From NCBI GenBank assembly GCA_022385805.1, contig MU277778.1, positions 1 to 42,537 of the forward strand: a stretch of DNA of 42,537 nucleotides, written 5' to 3'. The notes under the pieces were generated by a model. It saw only the letters and a list, made by a program, of their open reading frames with translations. It had not been told where the DNA came from and did not search any database. A program made the translations under genes and the position numbers. Positions 23,067 through 34,878 of the stretch are shown here, one piece after another (within the stretch, counting starts at the first letter, position 1; each line of letters starts with the position of its first letter). The stretch is from Pilatotrama ljubarskyi. Its lineage: Eukaryota; Basidiomycota; Agaricomycetes; Polyporales; Polyporaceae.

Positions 23067-23610
23067 CTACCGCGTGCCTTGACCAGCGAACGTCGTAGCC
23101 TGGCCGGTGGGTTTCTTGACGGCCTTAGGTCCGGACGAAGTCTTGACCGCGCCCGCACTCGCGTTGGAGGGCCCCCCGCGAGGAATGAACTCGTCATCGT
23201 CATCATCCTCCAAGGCGGCGGCGCTATGAACCAAGACATCTGTCAGCCATCCTCGACGCGTCCCGTAGGGGCTGGACATCGACGTACACGTTCGTCAGGT
23301 CGACTTCGGCGGGGCAGGCTCCGGCTAGGGAGAGTCCGTCCGAGTCGAGAGCCTCGGTGGTCGACACCCCGACGGGCACCGTCATTGGGGAGTTCATGGC
23401 AGTCGACGCGTCGGACATGGTGCTGTGGAGGTAACACGGGCAGAGCCTGGTAAGAGGTCGTGCGGATGGACAGCAAAGCAATGATGCACACCTTGCGTCT
23501 AGGAGATTGTCGGTGGGGCAGATAGGGAGACCGTCGGCCATCTGAATGGCTGGCGCCTGGGTCTCGGACGTGGTAGTCGCGGGTACGATCATGTCAGAGG
23601 GGGAGGTCAT
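23067..23610 (-). CDS. Small unknown protein, EFIPRG paralog A
   Basis: Minus-strand exons 23610-23492, 23422-23288, 23223-23067, giving 136 residues. I do not recognise a family. The N-terminal two thirds are Ser/Thr/Ala/Pro/Met-rich and weakly acidic, with MADGLPICPTDN and a Cys in GACPAEVDL. Then comes an acidic run ending in the motif EDDDDDEFIPRG, followed by a basic Lys/Ser/Thr/Gly-rich tail. There is no signal peptide or membrane segment, so a cytosolic or nuclear place is likely. The start at 23610 has an ACC ACC ATG context and a TATA box 105 bases upstream. The second intron is phase 2 directly after DLTNV. The gene at 25546-26186 has the same motif and a phase-2 intron after ADLSS, so the two look like diverged copies. 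The first intron (69 nt) is in frame and stop-free, so an unspliced form is also open. Confidence 0.6.
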
Positions 23611-23714
23611 GGTGGTAAGGAGTACTGAGTTGTTGTGAGAAGTTGTTATAGTCGTGGCTAGTGAGCCCAAGTGAGGAGAGGTGTGGTTGGTGCTACGAGG
23701 GAGTCCCGCCTGGT

Positions 23715-23722
23715 CTTATATA
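23715..23722 (-). promoter_or_regulatory. TATA box of EFIPRG paralog A
   Basis: TATATAAG on the minus strand, 105 bases before the start codon at 23610, supports this being a real transcribed gene. Confidence 0.5.
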
Positions 23723-25545
23723 TGGTGCAATCCGTGCGGTGATGCACAGGATCCGAGAGCATAACGGTGCTCATATTAGCTCACCAACCTACGAAGGGAA
23801 AGCTGTGCACGCCATTGATCATTGAAGGCTGGGAAGAGCAGAGATCACTTCCGGGCCACATACCGGCCCATACACCCGCCGAGGTGGTCGGCGCCACGCC
23901 CCTCATACCGCACCTCTGTGCATAGCTAGGCCACAGAATATGACGAGGAAGGCCGCAGCGAGGAGGCCACGCGGGGTCTTATTCAGCGGTACGGACTGCC
24001 TCGACAAATTATGGACCCTTCGTTCACGGCCATCGAGCGACAGCAGGCGCACAAGTGAGAGGTTTCATCGTTTGCCAGCCTTGTCAATGGCATGCGTGCA
24101 CATCGGCGCATAGTGGGGCGCGATCGTCCTCTCTACGGCAGGGGCAGGAATGTGCGGTGAGGAGGGGATAGAAGCGTCACTCACCCTCTGTCGTGTGCCG
24201 GCCCACTCAGAATCCTCTGAGTCGCGCGCGAGTCCGGGGGAAGCGGTAGTACTGTACTCGAAAGAGGTACGAGGCTACCCTGCACAGATGTGAAGTCCCG
24301 TCGCGATAGAGGCACCCCATACTACAAGCGATAATGAAGAGCGCCACCAGCAAACACCACCTCGGGAGAGCGTCGCTCGAGAGTCCGAATTTAAAGTCAT
24401 CTTGCCGCATGGTGCGCGGTTCAGACCAGTGTTGGCCCAATAGCGGCGGGATCCGACGTATGTAATGGGTGTCTGCTCGCGATGGTCAGCTGCTCCGCAG
24501 CGCGGTGCAGCGCTACAAGATGACTATCCGTCTTTGCATGAATTGCCGGGGCTGGACGGTCGGGACTAGGAAGATCAATGGAATTGTGGTCGAAACAGCG
24601 GTATTGAGCGCTACTACTCCGCCACGCGTTACGTTACGCTGTGCACGACTCATCACTCTAATAACACTCCGGGCAAGCCTGAGGTCGACGTACAAGACCG
24701 GACGCGTTTCGTTGCAACCACCAATCGGCCCGCCTTCAAGTTTCCACTGTTTGAACGCTCGCCAAATGCTAGCGGGTGCTGACACTGTGCCGAAGTTGTA
24801 CGCTCCCGTGCACTCGAAAGCTCAAGTCCGATGTACATGCACGAGTAGTATGCTCTGTTCTAAACGTATCATATCCGCATGCCCAACTTTGACATGAGGC
24901 CCTACTGGCATGGGCAAAGTATTACATACGGCGGATACCGGGCATGACTCGGACCTTTGCGCTTTGCGTCGAGGCTGCGGACGGAGCCGCGGAACGGTGC
25001 GTGAGATATATGATAGCTTATGGACGGCATCGCTCCGCCTTTTTCCTGAGCGAGCGACTTGCCTATTGATCAGGTCTGCGCAGCAATGTGGTTGAAGGGA
25101 GAGCTGAATCGCACACCGTACAGCTTAGCATGACATCAGAAATAGAACTGCGGGTGCTCCGACAAGTAGCAGGCTGACTGTCATTGAGTCATGATTGCCC
25201 GCCGACACCGCAATACCGTCGAGACGTCCTCATGGCATGGTCAAATGAGCCATCGAGCCGCGCAAATTATGGCACCCTCGCTCCTCGGCGAGGACCCACG
25301 ATTCGCACGCAGTATGAGGGATGCCTGGTCGCCATTTGCCAATTGTCCCACCGGACGGGCGGGTGCTTCCTATGTCGCATCATAGAACAACACTCAGCTG
25401 TCAGTTCAACAATCACAGAGATTACATTGTGGTACTGGAAGTCGCCTCGTCAACGCCATATCGCCCTGGCAGCGAGAGGCGATACTGGCTAGTACATCAC
25501 TTCACCACGCGGCCGATCCCCAGCCTCGTCGTTCTCGCATCAACA
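23723..25545. other. Gene-poor stretch between the two EFIPRG paralogs
   Basis: About 1.8 kb with many open frames of 60-140 codons but none with exon-like codon use, a domain, or a start with a promoter. I saw no obvious third copy of the EFIPRG motif and no terminal repeats. It may be decayed duplicated sequence. Confidence 0.4.
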
Positions 25546-26186
25546 TCACGATTTTCGGGTCTTCGACGGGGCTGCGGTAGTGGTTGAGCTAGTGGAGTTC
25601 GAGGAGGACTGTTTTGGGATCTGAGGTCTAGAGGTCGTTGTCGCCTTCGATGGCGTGGCAGAAGTCGAGGCATTCGCAGCCGCCTTCTTAGGTGTGTACA
25701 CTTTGCCTGTTGAATGTGTCGGGCTGGTCCATTGTCCCCTCGGAATGAATTCATCATCTGATTCAGATTGGGAGTCCCTGAGAGCGTCTGTCAGCGTTGT
25801 TGATAGATGCAGAATGCGAGAGCGCCGCACGAAGACAGGTCGGCTACCCTGCTGATAGAGCGCATGATGTTAAGACGATGTGCTCCGGATGGGAACGCCC
25901 ACAATAACAATCACCTAAACTCAGTGTCCACAGCGAGCTTTCGGGAATCGGGCGCTTCTGAAGAAGGCGGGGAGCCGGTGGTATGTCCGCTTTCAGTGGC
26001 CTTGGCGCTGCACGGAACAGAGGTGAAGTCAGACCGGGTATGTGTTCGTTGAAGAAAAAACAGAGTCACGCACTGCTCCGGAGAATTGCCGGGGTGGTTG
26101 GTGCCGCCCACACCGGCGACAACGTCGGATGAGATGACATGAAGGCTCGACGGCATCGCGAGGGCAATCGGGGTAGTACCCGTCAT
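25546..26186 (-). CDS. Small unknown protein, EFIPRG paralog B
   Basis: Minus-strand exons 26186-26074, 26007-25915, 25851-25831, 25777-25546, giving 152 residues. No known family. Exons 1-2 encode Ser/Thr/Pro/Gly-rich sequence (SSDVVAGVGGTNHPGNSPE). The 21-nt exon 3 encodes SRVADLS. Exon 4 starts DSQSESDDEFIPRG and continues as a Ser/Thr/Ala/Lys-rich basic tail ending KTRKS. I chose the 21-nt exon because it gives two introns of normal size (63 and 53 nt) and aligns VADLSS with VDLTNV of paralog A, with the following intron in the same phase. Without it, one 137-nt intron would be needed, longer than any other intron resolved here. The tail of paralog B is about 30 residues longer than that of A. 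No signal peptide or membrane segment. Confidence 0.55.
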
Positions 26187-27309
26187 GGCTTCCCCACTTC
26201 AAGTTCTCAGGGCCAGAGATATGACGCGTGTACTATGCTGGCGTTGCTGTTACTGTGGTCTCAAGTGAGCTTAACCCCTTCGGGAGCCTGGTGGAGGCAA
26301 TACTACCACAAACTGTAACGGTAGCTCCAGTTTTCGGTCCGGGCACGCCAATGTCCATGAGACATACGTCGATTGTTGCAAGGGTGCACGTACGATTGGA
26401 CACGAGGGGACTCACGAGGGTCGTACACCAGGCTCTCGTGCACGGCGCCGTATCTGCTGCCGCTAATACGTTGGAAAGCGTACGCGATGAACCAGTCCTG
26501 ACTCTGGCTGCTGCTGTGAAGGAGAGAAACGAGCCTGCAGGTTGACTAGAAGCGATCGCTGATGTAGATATCTGAGCCAGTCGTGGGATATAGCTTTGAC
26601 AGCACATCATCGCATGAGCATTAGACGCGAGCTCGCGATGAGCATATCGGTGGGCGGCCGGCGAACCGCCGACGAACCGCCATGGACGCACGGATTTCAG
26701 ACGGTCACTCTAGATTGACCTGTCGAGAGTAGAAGATAGCATTCCACGATTATCTGTGTAGCTTCCTTGGTTTTCACAGCATCAGGGTACAGACGACCCG
26801 CCCAGAGAGTTATGTTGAAAGCGGTCAAGCTCAAGATGTTTATGCTCAGACTATGCTCAGGCGTTTGCATTGGCAAACCGCAGGCCCGTCGAACCTGGCG
26901 CTTCTCCCACGTGAAGCGCTCGTCTTTCGCGTGACCAGTACTGGCAGTACTGTACATCATGCAGCATATCGGCGCGAAGGATTGTAGCGCTTTTGACTGG
27001 TCTATTAGGACAGGTAGTAGTATGCAAGTTCATCTCCGCATGTCTTGGGTCCCTCTCCACGACCCTCGTCCTCGGAAGCCTTACCTCTAGCGCGCTCCTC
27101 CTGCATAGATATGCCGGGGCGGATGAGTACAGGGCACCATCGACGGTGGTGCGTGATGAAGAAGTCCAACTTCGTAGCACGCATTCTCGCTCACTGTTCA
27201 ATCGTGCACTGGCAGGCTGCACACCTTCCCAATATATCGACCATCCGACGCTCGGCTTCTAGCCAGCCGCAGCGCTATACTTGCTCCCTCGCGCATTGGT
27301 CTTTGGTCG
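26187..27309. other. Gene-poor region upstream of EFIPRG paralog B
   Basis: About 1.1 kb. A pair of overlapping open frames on both strands at about 26230-26690 exceed 100 codons but lack domains and could be chance or part of the leader of paralog B. No repeat or mobile element is evident. Confidence 0.4.
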
Positions 27310-27456
27310 ATGGCTTTCCTGCTCGGACACGTCCTGACCGCGTGCGTGGATCTCAAGACCATGCTCATCCAGGTCCCGGCCTTTGGACTGGCCCTAATCA
27401 TGGTGATCGGCCTCGTGAAGGCGGACAAGGTACTTCGTCGGGGATTCGGCAACTGA
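27310..27456 (+). CDS. Possible 48-residue single-pass membrane microprotein
   Basis: A short frame whose codons end mostly in C or G, unlike the surrounding sequence. It begins MAFLLGHVLTACVDLKTML and continues with a hydrophobic segment VPAFGLALIMVIGLV followed by KADK, consistent with one transmembrane helix and a positive-inside end. A 38-nt potential intron (27430-27467) would replace the end with KDRLASRSH and a stop at 27497, but that is shorter than the other introns here. I know no family for it. It could also be one exon of a longer gene whose other exons I failed to find, or chance. Confidence 0.25.
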   Translation: MAFLLGHVLTACVDLKTMLIQVPAFGLALIMVIGLVKADKVLRRGFGN

Positions 27457-27813
27457 TATATACACAGAAGGACAGGCTCGCTTCCCGCAGCCACTGACGA
27501 TCTATAGCTAATTAGCGACTGAATCATCTTGCTCATATCACCCAGACTCCATCCACATTCCGTGGCTGCAGCTACATACTGAAATAGATCACGCAGCATT
27601 GGCTGTTCGATAGACCTCCTTCGCAGTCTATCCCTGTATTCAGGGACTCTATGAACGGGCATCTTGGACCTCTGACCTCCAGAGGCTTCCGGCCGTGCTC
27701 TTAGACCAATCTAGTAGACCAAAAGGACGTATCACCTTGAACACAGCGACTCTCTCAGGCGGTCATCGAGCATGAGATCTAGCGGGGTATATCGTACACA
27801 TGTAGTCTAAGGA
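27457..27813. other. Intergenic region before the IDI1 3' end
   Basis: About 360 bases without a supportable gene. It probably includes the 3' untranslated region of the isomerase gene on the minus strand. Confidence 0.45.
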
Positions 27814-29120
<1,307 letters not shown>

Positions 29121-32117
29121 CTACTTGACACGGATCTTCAGAGCTCCATACGGCTCCTCCTGGCTCACGCTCATCAGGTTCTTCGTCGACAGCACTGGCC
29201 ACGGGGACTTAGTGAGTAAACATGCGCGACCAGGGGAGTAGTAGAGAACGAACCCAAGCAATGGTAGAAGGCAGCAGCCGCCACACGTCGCGTGCTGGTG
29301 GCCTTCGGGACGATGTCGTCAAAGGCGACTTCAGACGACGCGGACGGGAAAGCGTTGAGCTGCACTCTGGCATACCTGCGGAATGGCAGGTACCTCAGCA
29401 CTTGGTCATGAACGAGGCTCATTGAGGCAGCAACGCACTCCAGGAAGTTGAACGAGTTCCGTTCGAGAGTCAAGACGTTCGATTGCTGCGATTCTTCCAG
29501 CACCTCGTCGTCGGGCACTGCGAAGCCAACTGATGAATCTCGCACTTACTCGAACAAACCACAATGCCTACCATTGAACTGGAAGTCCTCTCCTCCAATT
29601 TGCGAGCTCCTCAAGCCCAAGTCCGCCGGGGACGCAGGAACGGGACCACCCCCGGGCAGCAACGAGCTCTCGCGCCTGCTTCCGATCGAGATCCCTCTCT
29701 TACTGACTGGGCGCAGCGCGCTGAACACGTCGCTGCCGCCCAGGTCGTATGCAGCTCCGGGGACAGACGAGCTTGGGCCGGCATGGTCCCAGGGAAAGAA
29801 CGTGCTGCGCTGAGAAGCAGACGCATTATCCTGCGCGGGGCGAGGATCGAAGTCGAAATGGCTGCCCAGAGCCGAGGGCGGACGAGAGCCGCGACGGGCT
29901 TGGCCGGGCTCCTGCACAGAAGCATAGAGTACGTTTAGCGTGCGTATATGGCGTACGCGGAGCGGTTTCGTACCTCAGAAGAGCGCATCCGAGAATCAAA
30001 GTTGAAGCCGTCCGCCGCCGTTTCTACATAAGGCGTCGGCCCTGGCGTTTGCAGAGATCGCAGACGGGACTTACGGAAGTCGGGAAGATCCACACCCTCG
30101 AAGCCTAAGCCTATGTTCTGATCGACGTCCATATGAATATCGTCGGCGCCGGCAGCGGACAATGGCTCTCGACCCCCGTCCTCCGCAAGCGCAGCATCAG
30201 ACACCTTACGCCGCTTCCTAGGTGGTTCACCTATGGCAGGTTGAGCATTTCTGCTACTAGAGATCACTCACCGTTACCCACCTTGCACCTCCATGTGAAG
30301 CTCTCCAGACCGAGCTTCCACCTGGAGCCTGAAATTCTCGAGCCAGAAGTCGACCAGCAGTGGAGCTTCCACTGACAGGTGGTGTGAGCCCCTCCCAGGT
30401 GTGCAGGGTCCAGGGGTTACAAGACGTACCGCCTTTGGGTGCTCCATAGATCATCTCTTCGATCAGCTTGCTGTTATCTTTCTCTAGCTTCTTGAGAGCC
30501 ACTTCGCGCTTCAGAGCTTCCTGCTCCTGCACATAATTCGCTCGAGCCATCTGTGCATATGTGAGCGCGACGTTCGGGTTGAAAGATGGTATATCACACC
30601 TTCAGCTCATCGTCAGTGAGCTCCGTCCTAGCATCCAGTAACAGTCTGACGCGCTTGGGCTTGCGCGGAGCCGCTTGCCCTGCAGCTTCTCCAGGTCCGT
30701 CCGAGTCTCGAGGACTGAAAGGTGCTAGAGGCACAATCACGGAGCCCGAGGGCGGCAGGCTACTTCTGTTGAACTGCCCGGGCGATGTGGGGGCTTCCGG
30801 AGGATGCATGTCGATATCCTGGGCATCGAACCTGAAGTCGTTCCCCAGATCCGCATTCGCATCCAATTCGAATGGAGCAGCGCTCGCACGCAGACCCGCG
30901 GCGTTGGCTTCTGGTTGACTATAGATGGAGTCAGCAAGCAGGTTCACATGAAGTCGATCCCGGCAAGATATATACCCTTGCTCATCGTGAAGCGCCGACG
31001 CGCCCCAACCTTCCCCGAGCTCGCGCGCAAGCTCGTCGCCAATGTCAGCTTCACCTCCGCCTTCAGGCAGATCGAATACATTGTCATCAAGTCCGAAGCC
31101 GAATCCTCCGTCGAATTGCGACGAAGAGGGGTCCGGGCCTCCTCCCAACGCGCTGCCGCCGAGCGAGACGTTGAACGCGTCCGCCAAGAGCAGGTCGTGA
31201 TGCTCGTCTAGGGTGTGCAAGGCGCGCGCGTTTTCCATCACCGCGGAGGACGGCGCGTCCTTCTGCCTCTGCTTGCCTTTCGACTTCGATTTCTTCGCCT
31301 TGGGGTCGAAATCTTCATCGGAGACGTCCACTTCGTCTCCAGCTGCTATGGGCATGAACGACGGCACGGACCATAAGCAACTTTGACCAACCGTCTTGCA
31401 CCATACCATCCCAACCCTGCGGACGTCTGGATGAGTCACCATGATATCCAAACCGGGTTACACCCACTGACCACCACGAAAACGCTGTCAAAGTCAATGC
31501 CGAAGGCTGTCCCTGGGTCCGCTGTCAACGTCAGAGCTTCCGCGCTGAGGAGCCAAGGATAGATCAGAAGGGCTGGCGACTATCAGGAGCATATGTACGT
31601 ACCGCAAGCTCGGTTGACCCATTTGGAGCTGCGCAGCATTGGCCGACATCGTGCTCAACTCCTGCACCGCTTTCTTTAGCGCGTTAAAGCATGTCGTCAC
31701 GTCGGTGAAGAATATATCCTGCTTGACTTCACGCGTAGACCCATCAGCGACTATGTGTCAGGTGCATATATGCGCCTGAATTACCTTTGTATACTCTTGT
31801 AGGACGCGTTAGCTTCACCCTCGCAGCCTTTCACAGCAGCGGGAGACCTACCGAGCAACGCCGATCATGAGATTGCTTGAAAGCCGCAGCGCCAGCGGCT
31901 CTGCCGGCTCAGCGATGAGGTCGCACAGCTGCGAGATGTCGGCGGTGAGAACAGAACGCTTAGGCAGTTTTCTGAACGACGACTTGGGTCCGAGGGTTGC
32001 TGCAAGCCTACGCGACGGAGCACTGTCCAGCTTGCTTGCAGTTGGGAAGAACCATACGCACCAGAGAAGTCCGTAGCCGCTGTCTCTACGCTCTAAGAGA
32101 TCTGGCGAGAAGAACAT
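29121..32117 (-). CDS. rec8: Meiotic cohesin kleisin subunit, REC8 type
   Basis: Sixteen minus-strand exons: 32117-32062, 32007-31852, 31795-31785, 31726-31603, 31544-31468, 31416-31402, 31345-30976, 30918-30600, 30550-30430, 30371-30282, 30230-30075, 30023-29974, 29911-29572, 29529-29439, 29375-29254, 29194-29121, giving 723 residues. The kleisin closes the cohesin ring by bridging Smc1 and Smc3. The Rad21/Rec8 N-domain is complete: MFFSPDLLERRDSGYGLLWL, KRSVLTADISQLCDLI, EPLALRLSSNLMIGVARVYK. The middle is acidic and disordered with KRRK-type basic patches. The C-terminal winged helix ends FDDIVPKATSTRRVAAAAFYHCLVL and SQEEPYGALKIRVK. MFFSP with a RRDSG insert and the short linker fit the Rec8 branch better than Rad21/Mcd1. 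Exons 3 and 6 are 11 and 15 nt. Each is required to keep the motifs in frame. Confidence 0.88.
31758..31779. repeat. Near-perfect 22-bp palindrome in a REC8 intron
   Basis: The sequence around a central GCATATATGC reads almost the same on both strands, with one mismatched pair (positions 31763 and 31774). It lies inside intron 3 of the kleisin gene and could form a hairpin in the pre-mRNA. Confidence 0.7.
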
Positions 32118-32394
32118 GGCGACCGGGGAGACAAATCACTACTGGGCGGTCGTGGTGGGCAGGATGAAGCAGGACCAAAGACCAAGCTCGCGCACCGCAG
32201 GACTTGCAAGATGCCATGGTATTGTGGTGCAGCAGGATTACCATATAGACTGAGCTTCGGAGGAGTCGCGCTGACGCATCATGAGATAGGGAATACATGA
32301 AAGCTGCATATTACAACATGGAACCGAGCTGTCAAGAACGCTCACTTCAGCAGACGTCAATACAATTACAGAGTCGCCCTCTCTACGCACGTCG

Positions 32395-34768
32395 TTATAC
32401 ATTTGTCCACCGTTTGCCGCCCCAGCTGACAAGCCTCGCGAAGAGGTCGTCGCGAGAGCCGACGAAGAAGAACTTGACCTCTTTCTCCTCCCTGGACCCG
32501 TCTGCGCGTGGCTCGGAGTACCCGATGTCGATGCCCTTCGTGATGCCGCTCTTCTTGACTCGCGTCACGTCGGCGAGCGGAATGGAGAGCGTCGCGCGCG
32601 CGGCCAGCAGCGGCGTGAAGAAGACGGTCGTCGGCGTGAGCGTGATCAGTCCGGGATGCTGCTTGAGCTGTGCCGGGAAGGCTGCCGCAGTGCGAGCACG
32701 CGTCAGTGACGTGCGATCGCCGTAGAACGTGCCAAGGAACACGCACTGTGCGTCTCGATGCGCTCCTCGGAGCCGCCTTGTGGCGTCGCCACCTTCGGCG
32801 CTAGCGGATTCAACGCTGCCATCCAGTTTTCCGGCTGCTTCCACTGGCCGTCTCGGAGTATCTTCCTGAGCTCCCCAGTACGCTCCTTGGTGGATGCCAG
32901 CCGGTCTCCGAACTTGTTCCAGTCAACCGACGAGCTCTTGCTCCCTTCCGCGTCGTTCTTCTCGGCCCCGGCTACGTTCACACTATCTGACGTCCCTCGC
33001 CGGGCTTTGCGCCGCTTCGGTCTCACGGGCAATCCGCGAGCTACTCGTTGAGATATTAGGTCCATCGCATACTCGGCATCCGTGGGCACACTCGACAGAG
33101 GCGGTGGGATCCTAAGAAGTTCAGAACGAGACGTGAACATTCAACGTGCCCCTGTAGTGAACGGCGGACATACCGGGACCGTTGCGACGGAGGGATGGCA
33201 GCCATGATGGGGACGACATGCCAGAAGAATGCACCAGCTACGAATCCGATCGACCTCACCACGTATTGGGCCGGCAGCAGTCCCAGGAGGAACCAGCCAA
33301 AAAGTATCTATATGGCCAGGCGCTTCAGCGCGAGACTTCTCCGTGGATGCGTTTGCCACTCACGGCACCATATACAGTAGAAGCACTCGGATTGCGCCAA
33401 AGAAAGATGCTGGGACAATTTCAGTAAGCGTGACATAACCGGAATGTGTGCACGTACTTCTTGATTCGCTCAAGCAAGTCAGCGATCTCGCACAGCGCGT
33501 ACAACCCTAGGCGTTTCAGGTCTTCCTCCTCCAAGTCCTCAGCACGGCTATGCTGCTCGTGTGTCTCTTCGGGCTTCTCCGTCGCTATGCTGTGGACGCT
33601 GGCGGCATCGTCCCCCTCTGTCTTCTGCTCACTCTCACCAGTGTTTTGAGGGGATTTTGCCGCCTTCTTCAGCTTCTGAGTCTGCCTGTATTCCCTGAAC
33701 AAATCCCACACGTCCTTCACACCTAGCCATGGCGAGGTGGCCAGTCGCGAAGAAAGCATGGCGCTGAAAGTATGCGAGCGGCCGATCCGACTGCGGTGTG
33801 CACGGAGCTCGTCCAAACTGGGGTAAGGGTGGAGCTTCCGTCGGACGAGGCTATAGAGGACACGCAGTAGTAGTGCGGAAGTCAGGAAACCATGGTACCA
33901 GAGGATCCAGTAGAGCTTATAGAAGTAGTTAGGCCGCAAGTCATAGATTGGTCGTTTCTGCTACGAGGAAGTGACTTACAGCGCAATATACGAAGCTCCT
34001 CCTTGGGTCTTGCCAGGTAGCTAGTCTCAGGAGAGGGATGACGAAGAGGCTGTAGAGCGGCTCGAGCGCGACATACAGCCGCTGTGCGGTGTCCTTCAGA
34101 CGGCCGAGGCTGAACGCGGGCGGCGGCGGCCTCGGTGGAGGTAGTAGTGGTAGGAAGTAGTCCTTGAAAACGTGAATAATTCGGCGTGTGGTCATCAAGG
34201 CAGATGACATACAATAGCGATACGCTCTGACAGAGAGCGGGGAGCGGCATCCGTCTGTTCTACTTCCGTAGGCTTGGGCAATAGATCTGCTACTCCGGGC
34301 GACAGCGTTTCTGAAAGTGCAGGGGCACTGGCCGATGCGGCGTGGGCTACGCTTCTGGGCACGGGGGCGCGCACCTCCCGCACATACTACTCGATGATAG
34401 GCTCAGCACAAAGCAGGTACCCACATGGACTCTGGACTTACCGTAGAAAACAGATACAGGAATCGTTCGATCTCCTCGTCGTCATACAGCTCACGCAGCT
34501 GAACCTCGGAGAGCTGCTCTTCCTCCTTCGGTGTCAAGAAGTTCTCCGTAGGTGTCGACGCCTCGAGTGGGTCCGAACCTGCTGGCGTTGTAGCCTCGTC
34601 GTCCTCCAAGTTCAGTCCTACTTCTTCGTTAGTCGCCGGAGGAACGACGCCTCTGGACGGGCGAGGGGGCAGAGGCGGAGGCACGCGGTTCCCGGGAGAG
34701 GGCGAAGGCGGGCTCGAATGCGAGGCCGCCGGAAGCACGAGACCCCCAATTTGTCCCTCGAAACTCAT
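32395..34768 (-). CDS. GRAMD4-like GRAM-domain membrane protein
   Basis: Minus-strand exons 34768-34442, 34386-34213, 34162-33980, 33915-33458, 33409-33364, 33307-33174, 33111-32747, 32681-32395, giving 657 residues. Residues 1 to about 165 are disordered and Pro/Ser/Glu-rich (PPLPPRPSRG). A conserved middle with YSLFVIPLLRLATWQDPRRS and LYWILWYHGFLTSALLLRV holds a hydrophobic hairpin, followed by an acidic linker (EDLEEEDLKRLG). IFLWRNPSASTVYGAILFGWFLLGLLPAQY and FVAGAFFWHVVPIMAAIP give a second membrane pair. A basic patch (RPKRRKARR) and a C-terminal GRAM domain follow (LITLTPTTVFFTPLL, IPLADVTRVKKSG, KFFFVGSRDDLFARL). Animal GRAMD4 shares this layout and is linked to lipid contact and apoptosis. 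The fungal role is unknown. Intron acceptors 2 and 3 end in AAG. Confidence 0.85.
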
Positions 34769-34868
34769 ACTGGTAGCAGCTCAGATGGCGGGCCGTATAT
34801 CCAGAGGTCAAGTAGGAAGGCTGGAGGGAACCAGGATAGCGTTGGCACTAGGAGAGTCGGAGTGAGAG

Positions 34869-34878
34869 ATATATATAC
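34869..34878 (-). promoter_or_regulatory. TATA-like box of the GRAMD4-like gene
   Basis: A TATATATA run on the minus strand, about 100 bases before the start codon at 34768. Confidence 0.45.

Noticed and set aside
25778..25914. Single 137-nt intron in EFIPRG paralog B instead of a 21-nt exon
   Set aside because: The 21-nt exon gives two introns of normal size and a block that aligns with paralog A.
26233..26691. Minus-strand open frame of about 150 codons upstream of EFIPRG paralog B
   Set aside because: It has no motif and is matched by an equally open frame on the other strand. It might be leader sequence, but I cannot support a gene.
26870..26900. tRNA-like T-loop sequence (ggttcga on the minus strand)
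   Set aside because: No acceptor stem or anticodon arm can be folded around it.
27198..27662. Minus-strand open frame of about 150 codons
   Set aside because: Its codon use and composition look random. No domain or splice partner was found.
33299..33307. Apparent frameshift in the GRAMD4-like gene at a run of A
   Set aside because: On recount the run has five A, and the exon starting at 33307 joins in frame to ILFGWFLLGLL. No frameshift exists.
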